Positions 18,957 through 30,532 of a stretch of 64,000 bases of DNA are shown here, piece after piece. Numbering within the stretch: the first letter of the stretch is position 1; the number at the start of each line of letters is the position of its first letter. Both the position numbers and the translations under genes were made by a program. The DNA is from Lewinellaceae bacterium (GTDB lineage Bacteria; Bacteroidota; Bacteroidia; Chitinophagales; Saprospiraceae). The notes under the pieces are model-generated. The model searched no databases and had not been told where the DNA came from. It saw only the letters and a list, made by a program, of their open reading frames with translations. Location of the stretch: assembly GCA_016712415.1 (NCBI GenBank), contig JADJRC010000013.1:1-64000 (forward strand), in the 5' to 3' direction.

Positions 18957-19940
18957 ATGGGCTGTATCATGACTTTGGAAAAGCACATCAGGTTTGCAGC
19001 AGTAATGCTGCTTGTATGCATGTCCTGCCGGGTTATGGGACAGGCAGACACCTCTAAAAACCAATTCGGTACCTATTATTTTGATGGCGACGATGTGGTT
19101 TTCGAGTTCGACCTGCGTATTTATGAAAAAGCCGTCCATGGCTATGACAGTGTACGGGTCGATTTCTCCGATCTGGGCATTGTTGATGTGGCGGTTTCAG
19201 GCAACTTCAACGACTGGTCGGGAGACGGATGGCACATGCAGCGTGTGAACGAATGGCAGTATCGGCTGCGCAAAAACCTCAAAGACTTCAGCGACGCGCC
19301 GAACTGGCAGTTCAAATTCGTCATTAACGGCGAGCTGTGGACGCCGCCCAAAGCCGACCTGAAAAAAGGAGGCATTCTGGGCTGGAACAATATCAAAAAT
19401 CCCAATGTGCCCGCGCCGATACCCGTCGATTCCGGCAATGTACTGTTCCGGCTCCAGGGGTTCACTGAAAGTAAAAGAGTAATCCTGGCGGGCACTTTCA
19501 ACAATTGGGACGAAGAAGCCCTGACCATGAAGCCGGCAGGCGACGGCTGGGAACTGCAACTGGTACTGCCGCCCGGCGTTTATGAATACAAGTTTATCGC
19601 AGACGGCAAATGGATGGAAGACCCCGACAACCCGGAAAAAAGGGTCAACCAGTTCAATACGTTCAACTCCGTGCTGCGTGTGACCAAACCGGTACGCTTC
19701 GAACTTGATGGCTTTGAAACAGCACAGGAGGTAATCCTCACGGGCAGTTTCAACAACTGGGACAAAAAGAAGGTAAAAATGCACCGAACCGAATCCGGCT
19801 GGGCGACCGAGGTGCCGCTTACCGGCGGCAAACACCTGTATAAGTTCATTGTCGACGGTCAGTGGATGACCGATCCCGCCAGCCCTCGCGTCGAAACCGA
19901 CCTGAAGGGCAATGTGAATTCGGTGTTGTTTGTGCGTTGA
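18957..19940 (+). CDS. Secreted protein made of three CBM48/glycogen-binding-like domains
   Basis: 327 residues. The ATG at 18957 or the one at 18969 precedes a signal peptide ending VMGQ. Three AMPK/CBM48-type beta-sandwiches follow: VAVSGNFNDWSGDGWHMQ near residue 80, VILAGTFNNWDEEALTMK near 177 and VILTGSFNNWDKKKVKMH near 261. The first ends FKFVINGELW; the other two end YKFIADGKWMEDP and YKFIVDGQWMTDP. Such domains bind alpha-glucans through the conserved Trp and Lys/Asn residues. No catalytic domain is present and the protein is exported, so a binding or scaffolding role on surface or imported glucan is inferred. The large palindrome follows directly. Confidence 0.85.
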   Translation: MGCIMTLEKHIRFAAVMLLVCMSCRVMGQADTSKNQFGTYYFDGDDVVFEFDLRIYEKAVHGYDSVRVDFSDLGIVDVAVSGNFNDWSGDGWHMQRVNEWQYRLRKNLKDFSDAPNWQFKFVINGELWTPPKADLKKGGILGWNNIKNPNVPAPIPVDSGNVLFRLQGFTESKRVILAGTFNNWDEEALTMKPAGDGWELQLVLPPGVYEYKFIADGKWMEDPDNPEKRVNQFNTFNSVLRVTKPVRFELDGFETAQEVILTGSFNNWDKKKVKMHRTESGWATEVPLTGGKHLYKFIVDGQWMTDPASPRVETDLKGNVNSVLFVR

Positions 19941-19951
19941 AGGGGGCTCTG

Positions 19952-20029
19952 ACCGAGCGGCTCACCGAGTTCCAACTGAGTGTCTCACTCGAGTGAGACA
20001 CTCAGTTGGAACTCGGTGAGCCGCTCGGT
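19952..20029. repeat. Perfect 78-bp palindrome
   Basis: Two 39-bp arms meet at 19990/19991 (ctc|gag) with no spacer and no mismatch. It lies between the convergent stops of the CBM48 gene (19940) and the reconstructed SDR gene (20048). No T-tract flanks it on either strand, so it is not a standard intrinsic terminator, although the transcript could fold into a very stable hairpin. Confidence 0.95.
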
Positions 20030-20047
20030 TGGGGAAAAAGCGCCATT

Positions 20048-20814
20048 TTACCTTGCCGTCAGTCCGCCGTCTATCACCAGTTCGGCGCCGGTCATGTAGG
20101 AGGACTCGTCTGAGGCCAGGAACAACGCCCCCAAGCGATTTCGATAGCCTCTCCAATTCGTCCCAGCGGGCACATCATCTGCATCATTTGCGCCTTTTGT
20201 TCCGGATCGACGGGAATAAGCGCTTCCGTCATAGGGGTCAGCACCCCGCCGGGATGAATCGAGTTGACGCGAATGTTGAAGGGCGCAAATTCAACAGCCT
20301 GGTCCTTGGTCAGCAGCCGCATGCCGGCTTTAGAGGCAGAATACGCCGCGCCGTTACCGCCGACAAGTCCCGCAATCGAGGAAATATTGACAATAGCCCC
20401 CCTGCCGCTCTTTTTAAGGTGCGGCAATGCGGTTTTTGCACCCAAAAAGGCGCTGTTCAGGTTGATCGCCAGTACCTGGTTCCAGCGTTCCAGACTGGTC
20501 GCTTCGGTTGTCTCCAGGGGCCGGTATACGCCTGCATTGTTGACCAGGATATCGATCCCGCCGTATAGATGCACGGCTTTGGACACCACAGCCTGCCAAT
20601 CAGACTCCGAGGTGACATCGTGCAGGATACACGCAATGGACAAGCCTTCTTTTTGGGCTGCCTGCACCCATACATTCATTTTTTCAAACTGGATGTCCGT
20701 AGCCAGCACCTTTGCGCCAGATTGGGCAAACAGGCGCGCCGTGGCTTCACCCATGCCTCCGGCGGCGCCGGTGACGATGGCTATTTTGTCTTGTAATCGG
20801 TTGGTATTGTTCAT
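20048..20814 (-). CDS. SDR-family oxidoreductase (frameshift near the C-terminus)
   Basis: Reconstructed length is about 255 residues. Classical short-chain dehydrogenase: NAD(P)-binding TGAAGGMGEA (15-24), NNAGVY (92-97), active-site Ser (ISSIAG, 145-146), and AYSASKAG with Tyr158 and Lys162. Near 20,128-20,132 a run of five C's breaks the frame after EIAWG. The next frame continues ALFLASDESSYMTGAELVID and ends GGLTAR at the stop 20048, the usual SDR C-terminus. One more base in the homopolymer repairs it. Uncorrected, the frame runs to 20092 as RCSWPQTSPPT. Cytoplasmic; substrate unknown. Confidence 0.85.
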
Positions 20815-20854
20815 CGTATATTGTGCGGTTCTGACTTGGGAAAAAACGATTCAC

Positions 20855-23233
20855 CTAGGTTTTTACCGCCTCGGCGATATTTATATTTTCGATACCATGC
20901 AACAGGGCATCGGGGTTAAAAGAAATGCTGTTAATGCCTTCATTGACCAGGAATTGTGCAAAAGCCGGGTAGTCGCTGGGCGCCTGTCCGCACAACCCGA
21001 TCTTTATGCCGGCAGCCCTGGCCTTTTCAATAGCCGTCGCGATCATGGTCTTCACCGCCGCGTTGTTTTCATCGAACAGGTCGCGGATCAGGTCGGAATC
21101 GCGGTCCACACCGAGGGTGAGTTGAGTAAGGTCGTTGGAGCCGATGGAGAACCCGTCAAAGACTTTGGCAAAGGCTTCGGCGAGGATCACATTACTTGGT
21201 ATTTCAACCATGACATATATCTCCAGGCCGTTTTCGCCGCGTTTCAACCCGTTTTCAGCCATTAGCGCCACCACCTTTTCGCCTTCCTCCACTGTCCGGC
21301 AAAAAGGGATCATCAGTTTGACGTTGGTCAGCCCCATCTCTTCGCGCACCTTTTTCATGGCGGCACATTCGAGCAGGAAGCCGTCGCGGTAGCGGTCGTT
21401 GTAGTAGCGCGAAGCGCCCCTGAAACCGAGCATGGGGTTTTCTTCCAGCGGTTCAAAAGACTGGCCGCCGACGAGGTGTGCGTATTCATTCGTTTTAAAA
21501 TCGCTCATGCGCACGATGACATCCCTGGGATAAAAAGCGCAGGCAATGTTGGCCACCGCCTCGGCCAGCCTTTCGACAAAAAATGTCTTTTTATCCGGGT
21601 AACCGGCGGTAATGTTCTCGATCTCCGTACGGGTGGCTTCGTCCTCCAGGGTATCAAAATGCGCCAGCGCCATGGGGTGCACCCGTATGGCGTTGTTGAT
21701 GACAAATTCGAGGCGCATCAGTCCGACACCCTGGTTGGGATAGAACGACAACTTGTACGCTTTATCCGGGTCGGCCACGATCAGCATGGGAGCCGTTCGC
21801 GGCATGTGGATGCCCGAAAGGTCCAATGCCTTTTCAGTCCATTGCAGCGCGCCGTCGTACACCTTGCCCATTTCACTTTCGGCGCAGGAGGCGGTCACGG
21901 TCTGTCCGTCGCGGATGACTTCCGTGGCGTTGCCAGTGCCCACAATGGCCACCACACCCAGTTCGCGGGCAACGATAGAGGCATGGATCGTACGCCCGCC
22001 CTTGTTGGTCACGATAGCGCCGGCTTTTTTGAGGATGGGGTCCCAATCGGGGCTGGTAATATCGGTCACCAGGATATCGCCGGGCTGGAGTTTGTCCGAG
22101 TCGGCGGGTGAATTCAGTACCCGTGCGGTGCCGGAACTGATCCTGTTGCCCACGGCCTGGCCTTTGGCCAGCACCTTGCTTTTACCGAGGAGTTTGTATT
22201 CGGTCACCTGGTAGGGGTTCCTCCGGCTGACCACCGTTTCGGGTCTTGCCTGCACGATAAACAGTTCGCCGCTGAGGCCGTCTTTAGCCCATTCGATATC
22301 CATGGGCTTGTCGTAGTGCTCCTCGATCCGGAGCGACCAGTCTGCCAGGGTTCGGATCTCCTGGTCCGTGAGGACAAACTGCCTGCGTCTTTCTGCAGGG
22401 GTATCCAGGTTGAGGGTACTTTCCGCGCTTCCTTCGGGGGCATAGATCATTGTCTTGGCCTTTTCCCCCCGTTTTTTCATCACCACAGGGTTTTTCCCTG
22501 ACCGGAGGGTCGGCTTGAACACATAAAATTCATCGGGGGTAACGGCGCCCTGCACAATATTCTCCCCCAAACCGTACACGCCCGAGATCAGGATAATATC
22601 GCGGAAACCGGAATCCGGCTCAATGGTGAAGGCTATCCCGGCGCAGGCAAGGTCGGAGCGGACCATGCGCTGTACCCCGGCAGACAAAGCCACCAGCATG
22701 TGTTCAAAGCCGTTGTCTTCGCGGTACTTGATGGCGCGATCGGTAAAAAGTGAAGCAAAACAACGCTGTACGGCCTGGACAACACCTTTTTCTCCCTGAA
22801 CATTGAGATAGGTCTCGTGCTGGCCGGCAAAACTGGCATTGGGCAAATCCTCCGCCGTGGCACTGCTGCGCACGGCGAAGGAAACCTGCTTGTCATCACC
22901 CGCCAGTTGGCGGTATGCCCGCCGGATATCTGCCTCCAGGTCGTCGGGCATGGCGGCATCCAGCAAAAGGGCCCGGGCGCTTGCACCGGTCGACTGAAGG
23001 TTGGAAAAAGCCTTGCGATCGAGTTGTCCCATCAACGCAGTCAGCGGCCGGTGCAGCCCGTTGGCCTCCAGGAAATGGCGGAATGCATCAGCCGTGACGG
23101 CAAAACCATCGGGTACACGTATGCCTCCGGGCGTAAGTTGCCGGTACATTTCACCCAGCGACGCATTCTTTCCCCCTACCGAGGGGATATCGTCGATGGA
23201 CAGTTCGCCGAAAAAGCGGATGTAGCGCGCCAT
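20855..23233 (-). CDS. ppsA: Phosphoenolpyruvate synthase
   Basis: 792 residues from ATG 23233. An N-terminal ATP-grasp domain (VGGKNASLGEMYRQL, FAVRSSATAEDLPNASFAGQ) is followed by the phosphohistidine domain with GGRTIHASIVAREL (catalytic His near 415) and a PEP/pyruvate-binding barrel (GVGLMRLEFVIN, GSNDLTQLTLGVDRDS, GLCGQAPSDYPAF). The enzyme makes PEP from pyruvate and ATP, releasing AMP and phosphate, for gluconeogenesis. Its start lies 2 bp after the peroxiredoxin stop, so the two genes are probably translated together. Confidence 0.93.
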   Translation of the reverse strand: MARYIRFFGELSIDDIPSVGGKNASLGEMYRQLTPGGIRVPDGFAVTADAFRHFLEANGLHRPLTALMGQLDRKAFSNLQSTGASARALLLDAAMPDDLEADIRRAYRQLAGDDKQVSFAVRSSATAEDLPNASFAGQHETYLNVQGEKGVVQAVQRCFASLFTDRAIKYREDNGFEHMLVALSAGVQRMVRSDLACAGIAFTIEPDSGFRDIILISGVYGLGENIVQGAVTPDEFYVFKPTLRSGKNPVVMKKRGEKAKTMIYAPEGSAESTLNLDTPAERRRQFVLTDQEIRTLADWSLRIEEHYDKPMDIEWAKDGLSGELFIVQARPETVVSRRNPYQVTEYKLLGKSKVLAKGQAVGNRISSGTARVLNSPADSDKLQPGDILVTDITSPDWDPILKKAGAIVTNKGGRTIHASIVARELGVVAIVGTGNATEVIRDGQTVTASCAESEMGKVYDGALQWTEKALDLSGIHMPRTAPMLIVADPDKAYKLSFYPNQGVGLMRLEFVINNAIRVHPMALAHFDTLEDEATRTEIENITAGYPDKKTFFVERLAEAVANIACAFYPRDVIVRMSDFKTNEYAHLVGGQSFEPLEENPMLGFRGASRYYNDRYRDGFLLECAAMKKVREEMGLTNVKLMIPFCRTVEEGEKVVALMAENGLKRGENGLEIYVMVEIPSNVILAEAFAKVFDGFSIGSNDLTQLTLGVDRDSDLIRDLFDENNAAVKTMIATAIEKARAAGIKIGLCGQAPSDYPAFAQFLVNEGINSISFNPDALLHGIENINIAEAVKT

Positions 23234-23235
23234 TG

Positions 23236-23883
23236 TCAAACAAGTTCTTTTTTAGCCAGGTAGAAATCGACCATTTCATACGAACTGGCCAGGCGTTCTT
23301 CGAGTTCAGCAAGCGTTTTGGGTGGTGGCACGATCACTTTTTCGCCTTTTTTCCAGTTCAGCGGCATGGCTACCTTGTTCTCATCAGCGGTTTGCAACGC
23401 CGTCAATACCCGCTTGATCTCTTCCATGTTTCTACCGATATTAAGCGGGTAGTACATGATCAGCCGTATTTTCCCGGTCGGGTCGATGAAAAATACGGCG
23501 CGTACGGCGGCAGTCTCGCTTTCGCCGGGTTGCAACATGCCGTACAGTTTTGATACCGACATATCAATATCCGCGATGATCGGAAAATCCATCAGCACAC
23601 CCATTTTTTCCCTAACGTTGTTCACCCAGGCCACATGCGAGTGGATGCTGTCGATGCTAAGACCCATCAGTTTGGTATTGAGGGCTGCAAAGAATTCCTT
23701 TTCCCGGGCAAAGCCGGTCAGTTCGGTCGTGCAGACGGGCGTAAAATCAGCCGGGTGGGAAAAAAGGATTACCCAGCTTCCTTTGTTAAATTCAGAGAAA
23801 CGCAATTTGCCTTGTGTGGTGACGGCTTCAAAATCCGGCGCATGATCGCCGATGCGTGGTATAAAATGCACTTGTGGTTCCAT
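23236..23883 (-). CDS. 1-Cys peroxiredoxin (Prx6 type)
   Basis: 215 residues from ATG 23883; the frame stays open upstream to 24078 but the MEPQVHFIPRIGDHAPDFEA start fits the family. The peroxidatic Cys51 lies in HPADFTPVCTTEL. The long C-terminal part (IDPTGKIRLIMYYPLNIGRN, NWKKGEKVIVPPPKT) is typical of the Prx6 group, which lacks a resolving Cys. It reduces peroxides in the cytoplasm. First gene of a two-gene unit with ppsA. Confidence 0.92.
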   Translation of the reverse strand: MEPQVHFIPRIGDHAPDFEAVTTQGKLRFSEFNKGSWVILFSHPADFTPVCTTELTGFAREKEFFAALNTKLMGLSIDSIHSHVAWVNNVREKMGVLMDFPIIADIDMSVSKLYGMLQPGESETAAVRAVFFIDPTGKIRLIMYYPLNIGRNMEEIKRVLTALQTADENKVAMPLNWKKGEKVIVPPPKTLAELEERLASSYEMVDFYLAKKELV

Positions 23884-24077
23884 TGATTGTATTGATTTAA
23901 AACGGTGAGCATGCAGGACTGTCAACTCAGTACCTGCTATTGATGTAGTGCAAAGGAAGCCTTGGATGTCATTGGAAAGAATGACTGCCATCACATGCAG
24001 GGTTGATATTATGTTTCCGTAAATCAGCAGGTTTTTTTCCGTATTTTGACCTATTCTTGTGCATAAATAGAAACACA

Positions 24078-26555
<2,478 letters not shown>

Positions 26556-26632
26556 AAACCGCACAATGCTTAACTTTACCCGTCCGATATTCAAAAAAAC
26601 TGCATTTTTGGCCAAACCTCACCTTTTACTCC

Positions 26633-27481
26633 ATGAGCGGTAAACAAAACAAAGTGGCGCTGCTGGTGCACAGTTGCGACCGGTACGAATTCCTGTATCG
26701 CGGTTTTGAATATTTCTTCGCGAAGCACTGGGATCGCGATATCCCCTGCAACTGCTACTTCGCCACAGAGGAAAAAGACGCGGATATCGCCGGTTTCCGG
26801 AACATCAAGTCGGGAACAGGCGAATGGTCGGACCGGCTCAGGCATCTGCTGACGCAAAAAATCGAGGAAGATTACGTGCTCTATTTTCAGGAGGATATGT
26901 GGCTCAACAAAGATGTAAACGCGGCCTTTTTCCGCCAACTCTTTGACATGACCGCCCAAAACGAGTGGGATATGGTGAAACTGCACAGTTCCGAAGTATA
27001 CAAGACCACACCTACCCCGGATTATATTGAAGGCTTTAACCTGGCCCGGCTCGACAACGCCGCTTCGGGTTTTCTCATGTCGCACCAGGTAACCCTCTGG
27101 AAAAGAACCTTTCTGGCCGGCCAGTTGCCCAAAAACGAACACCCCTGGCGCAACGAACGGCTCGGCACCAAACGGCTGAAAAAGCAAAATCCCGCCATTT
27201 TTCACGCCGACTATTTTTCCGAAAACGGCAAGGCCGCGATCAACCAAAACCGGAACCCTGTCGGACGCAGCGAATACCAGACGATCTCCGTCAACGGCGT
27301 GCTGAACGCCAATGTCGTACCTTTTATCGCGCAGTTGATGCAGGGCGGCGAAGCGGAAAGAAACTATGCCGTAGAACTCCAGTACCATTTCGACAACAAC
27401 ATGACGCACGACGGCAAACTCAAGCCCCGCAAAGAAGACCCACTCCAGCGCTTTAAAAAATGGCTGAAACGCGCGTTTTAA
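26633..27481 (+). CDS. Glycosyltransferase-like protein, substrate unknown
   Basis: 282 residues from ATG 26633. It starts VALLVHSCDRYEFLYRGFEY, then FATEEKDADI, YVLYFQEDMWLNKDVNAAFF and ASGFLMSHQVTLWKRTFLAG, and ends in a basic tail (QRFKKWLKRAF). The alternation and the QEDM motif before a hydrophobic strand resemble GT-A-type glycosyltransferases, where an acidic pair binds the metal-nucleotide sugar. There is no signal peptide or membrane span; the basic tail could sit on the membrane. No glycan cluster surrounds it. Confidence 0.55.
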   Translation: MSGKQNKVALLVHSCDRYEFLYRGFEYFFAKHWDRDIPCNCYFATEEKDADIAGFRNIKSGTGEWSDRLRHLLTQKIEEDYVLYFQEDMWLNKDVNAAFFRQLFDMTAQNEWDMVKLHSSEVYKTTPTPDYIEGFNLARLDNAASGFLMSHQVTLWKRTFLAGQLPKNEHPWRNERLGTKRLKKQNPAIFHADYFSENGKAAINQNRNPVGRSEYQTISVNGVLNANVVPFIAQLMQGGEAERNYAVELQYHFDNNMTHDGKLKPRKEDPLQRFKKWLKRAF

Positions 27482-27585
27482 GATATCTTTAAGAGCCTGC
27501 CGATTAAACTACCGCAAACGATGCAGGTCAAAAAAACACTGCCGGGCCGACCGGCGTACTATTCCAAAATCAGTTTTATTCAAAA

Positions 27586-28542
27586 ATGTCATCAATGAAA
27601 ATCCACCGCAACTCATTTTTGTTGAGCGCACTGCTGCTGGTGTCGCTCGCGCTGCCCCTCGCTGCTCAGGATGAGCAGTCCGCTACCGAGGCCGACAGCA
27701 CCGGACTGCCCGGCGATCACTTCAGCCTGGAAGGCGCCCTGGAACTGTTCAAAATGGCGGAATCGCCCGAGGCCTTTGAGAAGGCCCTGAACAGCGAAGA
27801 CAATTCTGTCAACAACCTGGACCTGAATGAAGACGGCGAGACGGACTACATCCGTGTTGTCGACAACATGGACGGCGACGTACATGCGATTGTGCTCCAG
27901 GTACCCGTCAGTGAGACGGAGTCGCAGGATATCGCCGTGATCGAACTCGAAAAAACAGGCTCCGAGAACGCCATATTACAGATCATTGGCGATGAAGATA
28001 TTTATGGCGAACAGACGATCACCGAGCCGTTCGAAGAAGAAGCCGTTAAATCCGACGGACGCGGCGGGCCATCCGGTCCGGCGCCGAGGGTGGCCGTTGT
28101 TGTCAATGTATGGGGCTGGCCCTGCGTGCGCTATATGTACCGGCCTGCCTACACGGTGTATGTATCACCCTGGCGCTGGCGGGTGTACCCCACCTGGTGG
28201 CGTCCCTGGCGCCCGCACCCGTGGGGCTTTTTCCACGTACGCGCTCGTCCCTACCGCGTGCATTACCATGTCGTATCCACACACCGGGTCGTCCGCGCGC
28301 ATCGTGTTTATACGCCGCGACGCACCCATTCTACCGTAGTGCATACCCGAACCGTTACGAAGGTCAGTACCCGTGGCGGAAAGGCCGGTGTTAAAAAGAG
28401 CACAACAACTACCACGGTAAAAGGTAAAAACGGCCGGGTGAAAGCGGAAAAAACAACCACGACCAAATCGGTCCGGAAAGGCGACGCAACGCGTACCAAA
28501 ACAACCACCCGGAGCCGGGGAGGCAGGAAAAGAGGGGGATAA
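27586..28542 (+). CDS. Secreted W/R-rich protein with low-complexity basic C-terminus
   Basis: 318 residues with signal peptide (MKIHRNSFLLSALLLVSLAL from the second ATG at 27595, cut before QDEQ). An acidic N-terminal half has FEKALNSEDNSVNNLDLNED followed by DYIRVVDNMDGDVHAIVLQV. Next comes an aromatic/basic stretch (YVSPWRWRVYPTWWRPWRPH), then Thr/Lys/Arg-rich repeats (KSTTTTTVKGKNGRVKAEKT). This arrangement recurs in Bacteroidota hypothetical proteins. The opposite charges of the halves suggest self-association or binding of acidic polymers; this is a guess. Confidence 0.75.
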   Translation: MSSMKIHRNSFLLSALLLVSLALPLAAQDEQSATEADSTGLPGDHFSLEGALELFKMAESPEAFEKALNSEDNSVNNLDLNEDGETDYIRVVDNMDGDVHAIVLQVPVSETESQDIAVIELEKTGSENAILQIIGDEDIYGEQTITEPFEEEAVKSDGRGGPSGPAPRVAVVVNVWGWPCVRYMYRPAYTVYVSPWRWRVYPTWWRPWRPHPWGFFHVRARPYRVHYHVVSTHRVVRAHRVYTPRRTHSTVVHTRTVTKVSTRGGKAGVKKSTTTTTVKGKNGRVKAEKTTTTKSVRKGDATRTKTTTRSRGGRKRGG

Positions 28543-28912
28543 AAAAATACGTTAACAGGCGAATTATGAGTCATCCCGAATTTCGTGCAGGTATTAGAGT
28601 TGTTGTGGCTTGATAATCAATTAGTTAGCCCAAGTTGCAAGCTGCGGGTTCTTTTATCGGTACTGTCCCCGATTTGAGTTGATCATTCATCAGATGACTA
28701 CAGTCATCAGATGAATAAGCGAGTGGCTTGATGGATTTATTAACAGACACTGATTTTCAACCAGTTATATCGCAACAACTCTTTTGTGTTACCCGCTGAA
28801 AAAAACCGCAGATTGCTACAGATTTGGTAACATTCTGCGCATTTCTGCGGTTTTTTCTTCGCCGGGTATCTGCGGGAAATAAATTCGGGATGACGCATAT
28901 TTTTTAACTCCA
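28543..28912. other. 370-bp non-coding interval with two repeat structures
   Basis: No convincing gene. It holds an 11-bp direct repeat TCATCAGATGA at about 28,687-28,714, itself part of a near-palindrome, and a long imperfect inverted repeat at 28,791-28,867 annotated separately. Convergent genes flank it. Confidence 0.6.
28791..28867. repeat. Intergenic inverted repeat with AAAAAACCGCAGA arms
   Basis: The left arm (28,791-28,812) contains GAAAAAAACCGCAGA and the right arm (28,844-28,867) TCTGCGGTTTTTTC. The outer parts (acccgctgaa and ttcgccgggt) also pair with a few mismatches. The form recalls dispersed intergenic CCGCAGATT-type repeats seen in several Bacteroidota genomes. The T-run after the stem on each strand means it could also end transcription from both convergent genes. 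Confidence 0.65.
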
Positions 28913-29143
28913 TTATCCTTCTGAAGGACTATTATCCGCAGCGGGTATATATTCCAGTACATCGCCTGGCTGACAATCCAGCGCCTGGCATATGGCTTCG
29001 AGTGTGCTGAAACGGATGGCTTTGGCCTTGCCCGTTTTCAGGATCGACAGGTTGGCAAGTGTGATGTCTACTTTGGCGGCCAGTTCGGTCAGCGACATTT
29101 TGCGCCGGGCCATCATCACATCTACATTTACTATAATTGGCAT
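28913..29143 (-). CDS. XRE-family HTH regulator (YozG-like)
   Basis: 76 residues, essentially a single helix-turn-helix: MSLTELAAKVDITLANLSIL (helices 1-2), FSTLEAICQALDCQPGDVLE (helices 4-5). This is the short Cro/C1-type protein that is regularly encoded next to a DUF2975 membrane protein. The gene starts 3 bp after the DUF2975 stop, so they form one transcript. Probable role: transcriptional regulator responding through its membrane partner; targets unknown. Confidence 0.88.
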   Translation of the reverse strand: MPIIVNVDVMMARRKMSLTELAAKVDITLANLSILKTGKAKAIRFSTLEAICQALDCQPGDVLEYIPAADNSPSEG

Positions 29144-29146
29144 GGC

Positions 29147-29788
29147 TCAGATGGTTAGGTCTTGTTCTTGTTGAAGGATGGCTCCGCTGCGGAAAACTTC
29201 AGCCAGCGCAAACAGCATGAGGGCAAGCAGTCCTCCCAGCACAATTTGCTCGGAAAGGAGCGGTGGTATGGCCGTGGTGATCCGGTGGCCTTCCGCCTCG
29301 TAGGTCACCCCGGCAATGATACGCGAGGCGATTTGGTTCGCTATCGGGAAAACCAGCACCGCTACGGCGATCAGCCGGATACGCCGGATTTGCTCATCGC
29401 GGAATATCAGGCCCAAATCGAGGTTTCGAAAAATGAGGTACATCTGATACAGGCCGAAAACGACCAGTATATACTTCAGGTTCTCCAGCAACATATAGCC
29501 CAGGTAACGCAGTTTTAGCATGCCCTGCATTTCAGAGAATTCAAGCATGACAAACTTCCGTTCGCCGAAATTGTACATTTTTAAATCACCACTGCCGTCG
29601 GGATGCGGGACTACCGTGTGCTGGGAATCCCCCACAGTGGTCACCCAGCCCCGGATAGTTGCACCATTGTCACCGACCCTGATATAAGCCGACAGGTTGA
29701 GCAGCCACCATATGGCGCCAAAGCACGTCAGGCAGAGAAACAGGTAGCGCAGTATTTTTGGCAGACCGGTATTTTTTGTTGTTTGCAT
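29147..29788 (-). CDS. DUF2975 membrane protein
   Basis: 213 residues from ATG 29788 (MQTTKNTGLPKILRYLFLCL); the frame is open further upstream but that part is AT-rich promoter sequence. Four membrane segments (about 12-32, 96-120, 140-160, 176-196) are separated by the loop YQMYLIFRNLDLGLIFRDEQ and IRRIRLIAVAVLVFPIANQI, diagnostic of DUF2975. An extracytoplasmic domain lies between TM1 and TM2. It is paired with the XRE regulator downstream, a conserved two-gene module whose signal is unknown. Confidence 0.85.
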   Translation of the reverse strand: MQTTKNTGLPKILRYLFLCLTCFGAIWWLLNLSAYIRVGDNGATIRGWVTTVGDSQHTVVPHPDGSGDLKMYNFGERKFVMLEFSEMQGMLKLRYLGYMLLENLKYILVVFGLYQMYLIFRNLDLGLIFRDEQIRRIRLIAVAVLVFPIANQIASRIIAGVTYEAEGHRITTAIPPLLSEQIVLGGLLALMLFALAEVFRSGAILQQEQDLTI

Positions 29789-29820
29789 AACAAGACAGTT
29801 TTGTTTGTGGAACGATGAGG

Positions 29821-29851
29821 CAAAGATGCACGACTGTTTTTTGTTTTGCAA
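29821..29851 (-). promoter_or_regulatory. Promoter of the DUF2975-XRE operon
   Basis: Minus strand: TTG (29,849-29,851), 20 bp, then CATCTTTG (29,821-29,828), a 7/8 match to TAnnTTTG with the -33/-7 spacing seen in Bacteroidota. It lies in an AT-rich stretch 32 bp upstream of the ATG at 29788. Confidence 0.55.
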
Positions 29852-30022
29852 ATATTTTTTATTGAAAAACAATAATTTTTTATTGATTAATAGTTTCGGG
29901 CCACTTACAGGCATTGAACAATGGCATCGCATAAGTCCGCCATGTGTTATAGTCGACCGGAATTGAAGTTTTCAGACGTTTTTTTACCATATTGCACCTG
30001 CAGAAAAAAAAACGGAACAATC

Positions 30023-30532
30023 ATGCTGACACTCATCACCGGACTGCCCGGTTCCGGAAAAACAACGCTGGCCAAAGCCTGGGCGACGCGCTCCGGCGCC
30101 CTGCACCTCAACAGCGACGTGCTACGCCGCGAGATGGACCTGATGGGCCACTACCGGCAGGAAGACAAAAAAAAGGTATATGCAGCATTGCAGGAGCGCA
30201 CCCGCGCTGCGCTGCTGGAAGGCCGCGACGTTGTGGTCGACAGCACGTTCTACAGGGAATCCCTCCGCGAACCGTTTCGCCGCCTGGCTGCCGAATGTAA
30301 CGCAGCGATGTACTGGGTGGAAATACGGGCGCAGGAGCGCAGCATCCGCGAACGGCTGCAAAAGCCGCGGCCCGACAGTGAGGCCGACTTCGGCGTATAT
30401 GAGAAAATACGGGATGAATACGAACCCATCCGGGAGCCACACCTCGTCCTGTGGTCGGATCAGGCAAGCCTCGACGATATGATGGCAGCCATCCAGGCCT
30501 ATTTGAAAAAGCATGTTGATCGTATACCATGA
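30023..30532 (+). CDS. P-loop kinase (AAA_33/gluconokinase-like)
   Basis: 169 residues from ATG 30023, chosen because MLTLITGLPGSGKTTLAKAW puts the Walker A motif (GLPGSGKTT) at residues 7-15. It also has LHLNSDVLRREM, VVVDSTFYRESLREPFRRLA (Walker B-like) and ERLQKPRPDSEADFGVYEKI. Family members phosphorylate small molecules or nucleotides. The gene overlaps the next one by ATGA (30529-30532). In many bacteria the two domains are one protein (APH then P-loop); here they are separate and in reverse order. They probably act together. Confidence 0.83.
   Translation: MLTLITGLPGSGKTTLAKAWATRSGALHLNSDVLRREMDLMGHYRQEDKKKVYAALQERTRAALLEGRDVVVDSTFYRESLREPFRRLAAECNAAMYWVEIRAQERSIRERLQKPRPDSEADFGVYEKIRDEYEPIREPHLVLWSDQASLDDMMAAIQAYLKKHVDRIP

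Noticed and set aside
19952..20029. Intrinsic terminator
   Set aside because: There is no loop and no T-tract on either strand; kept as a palindrome only.
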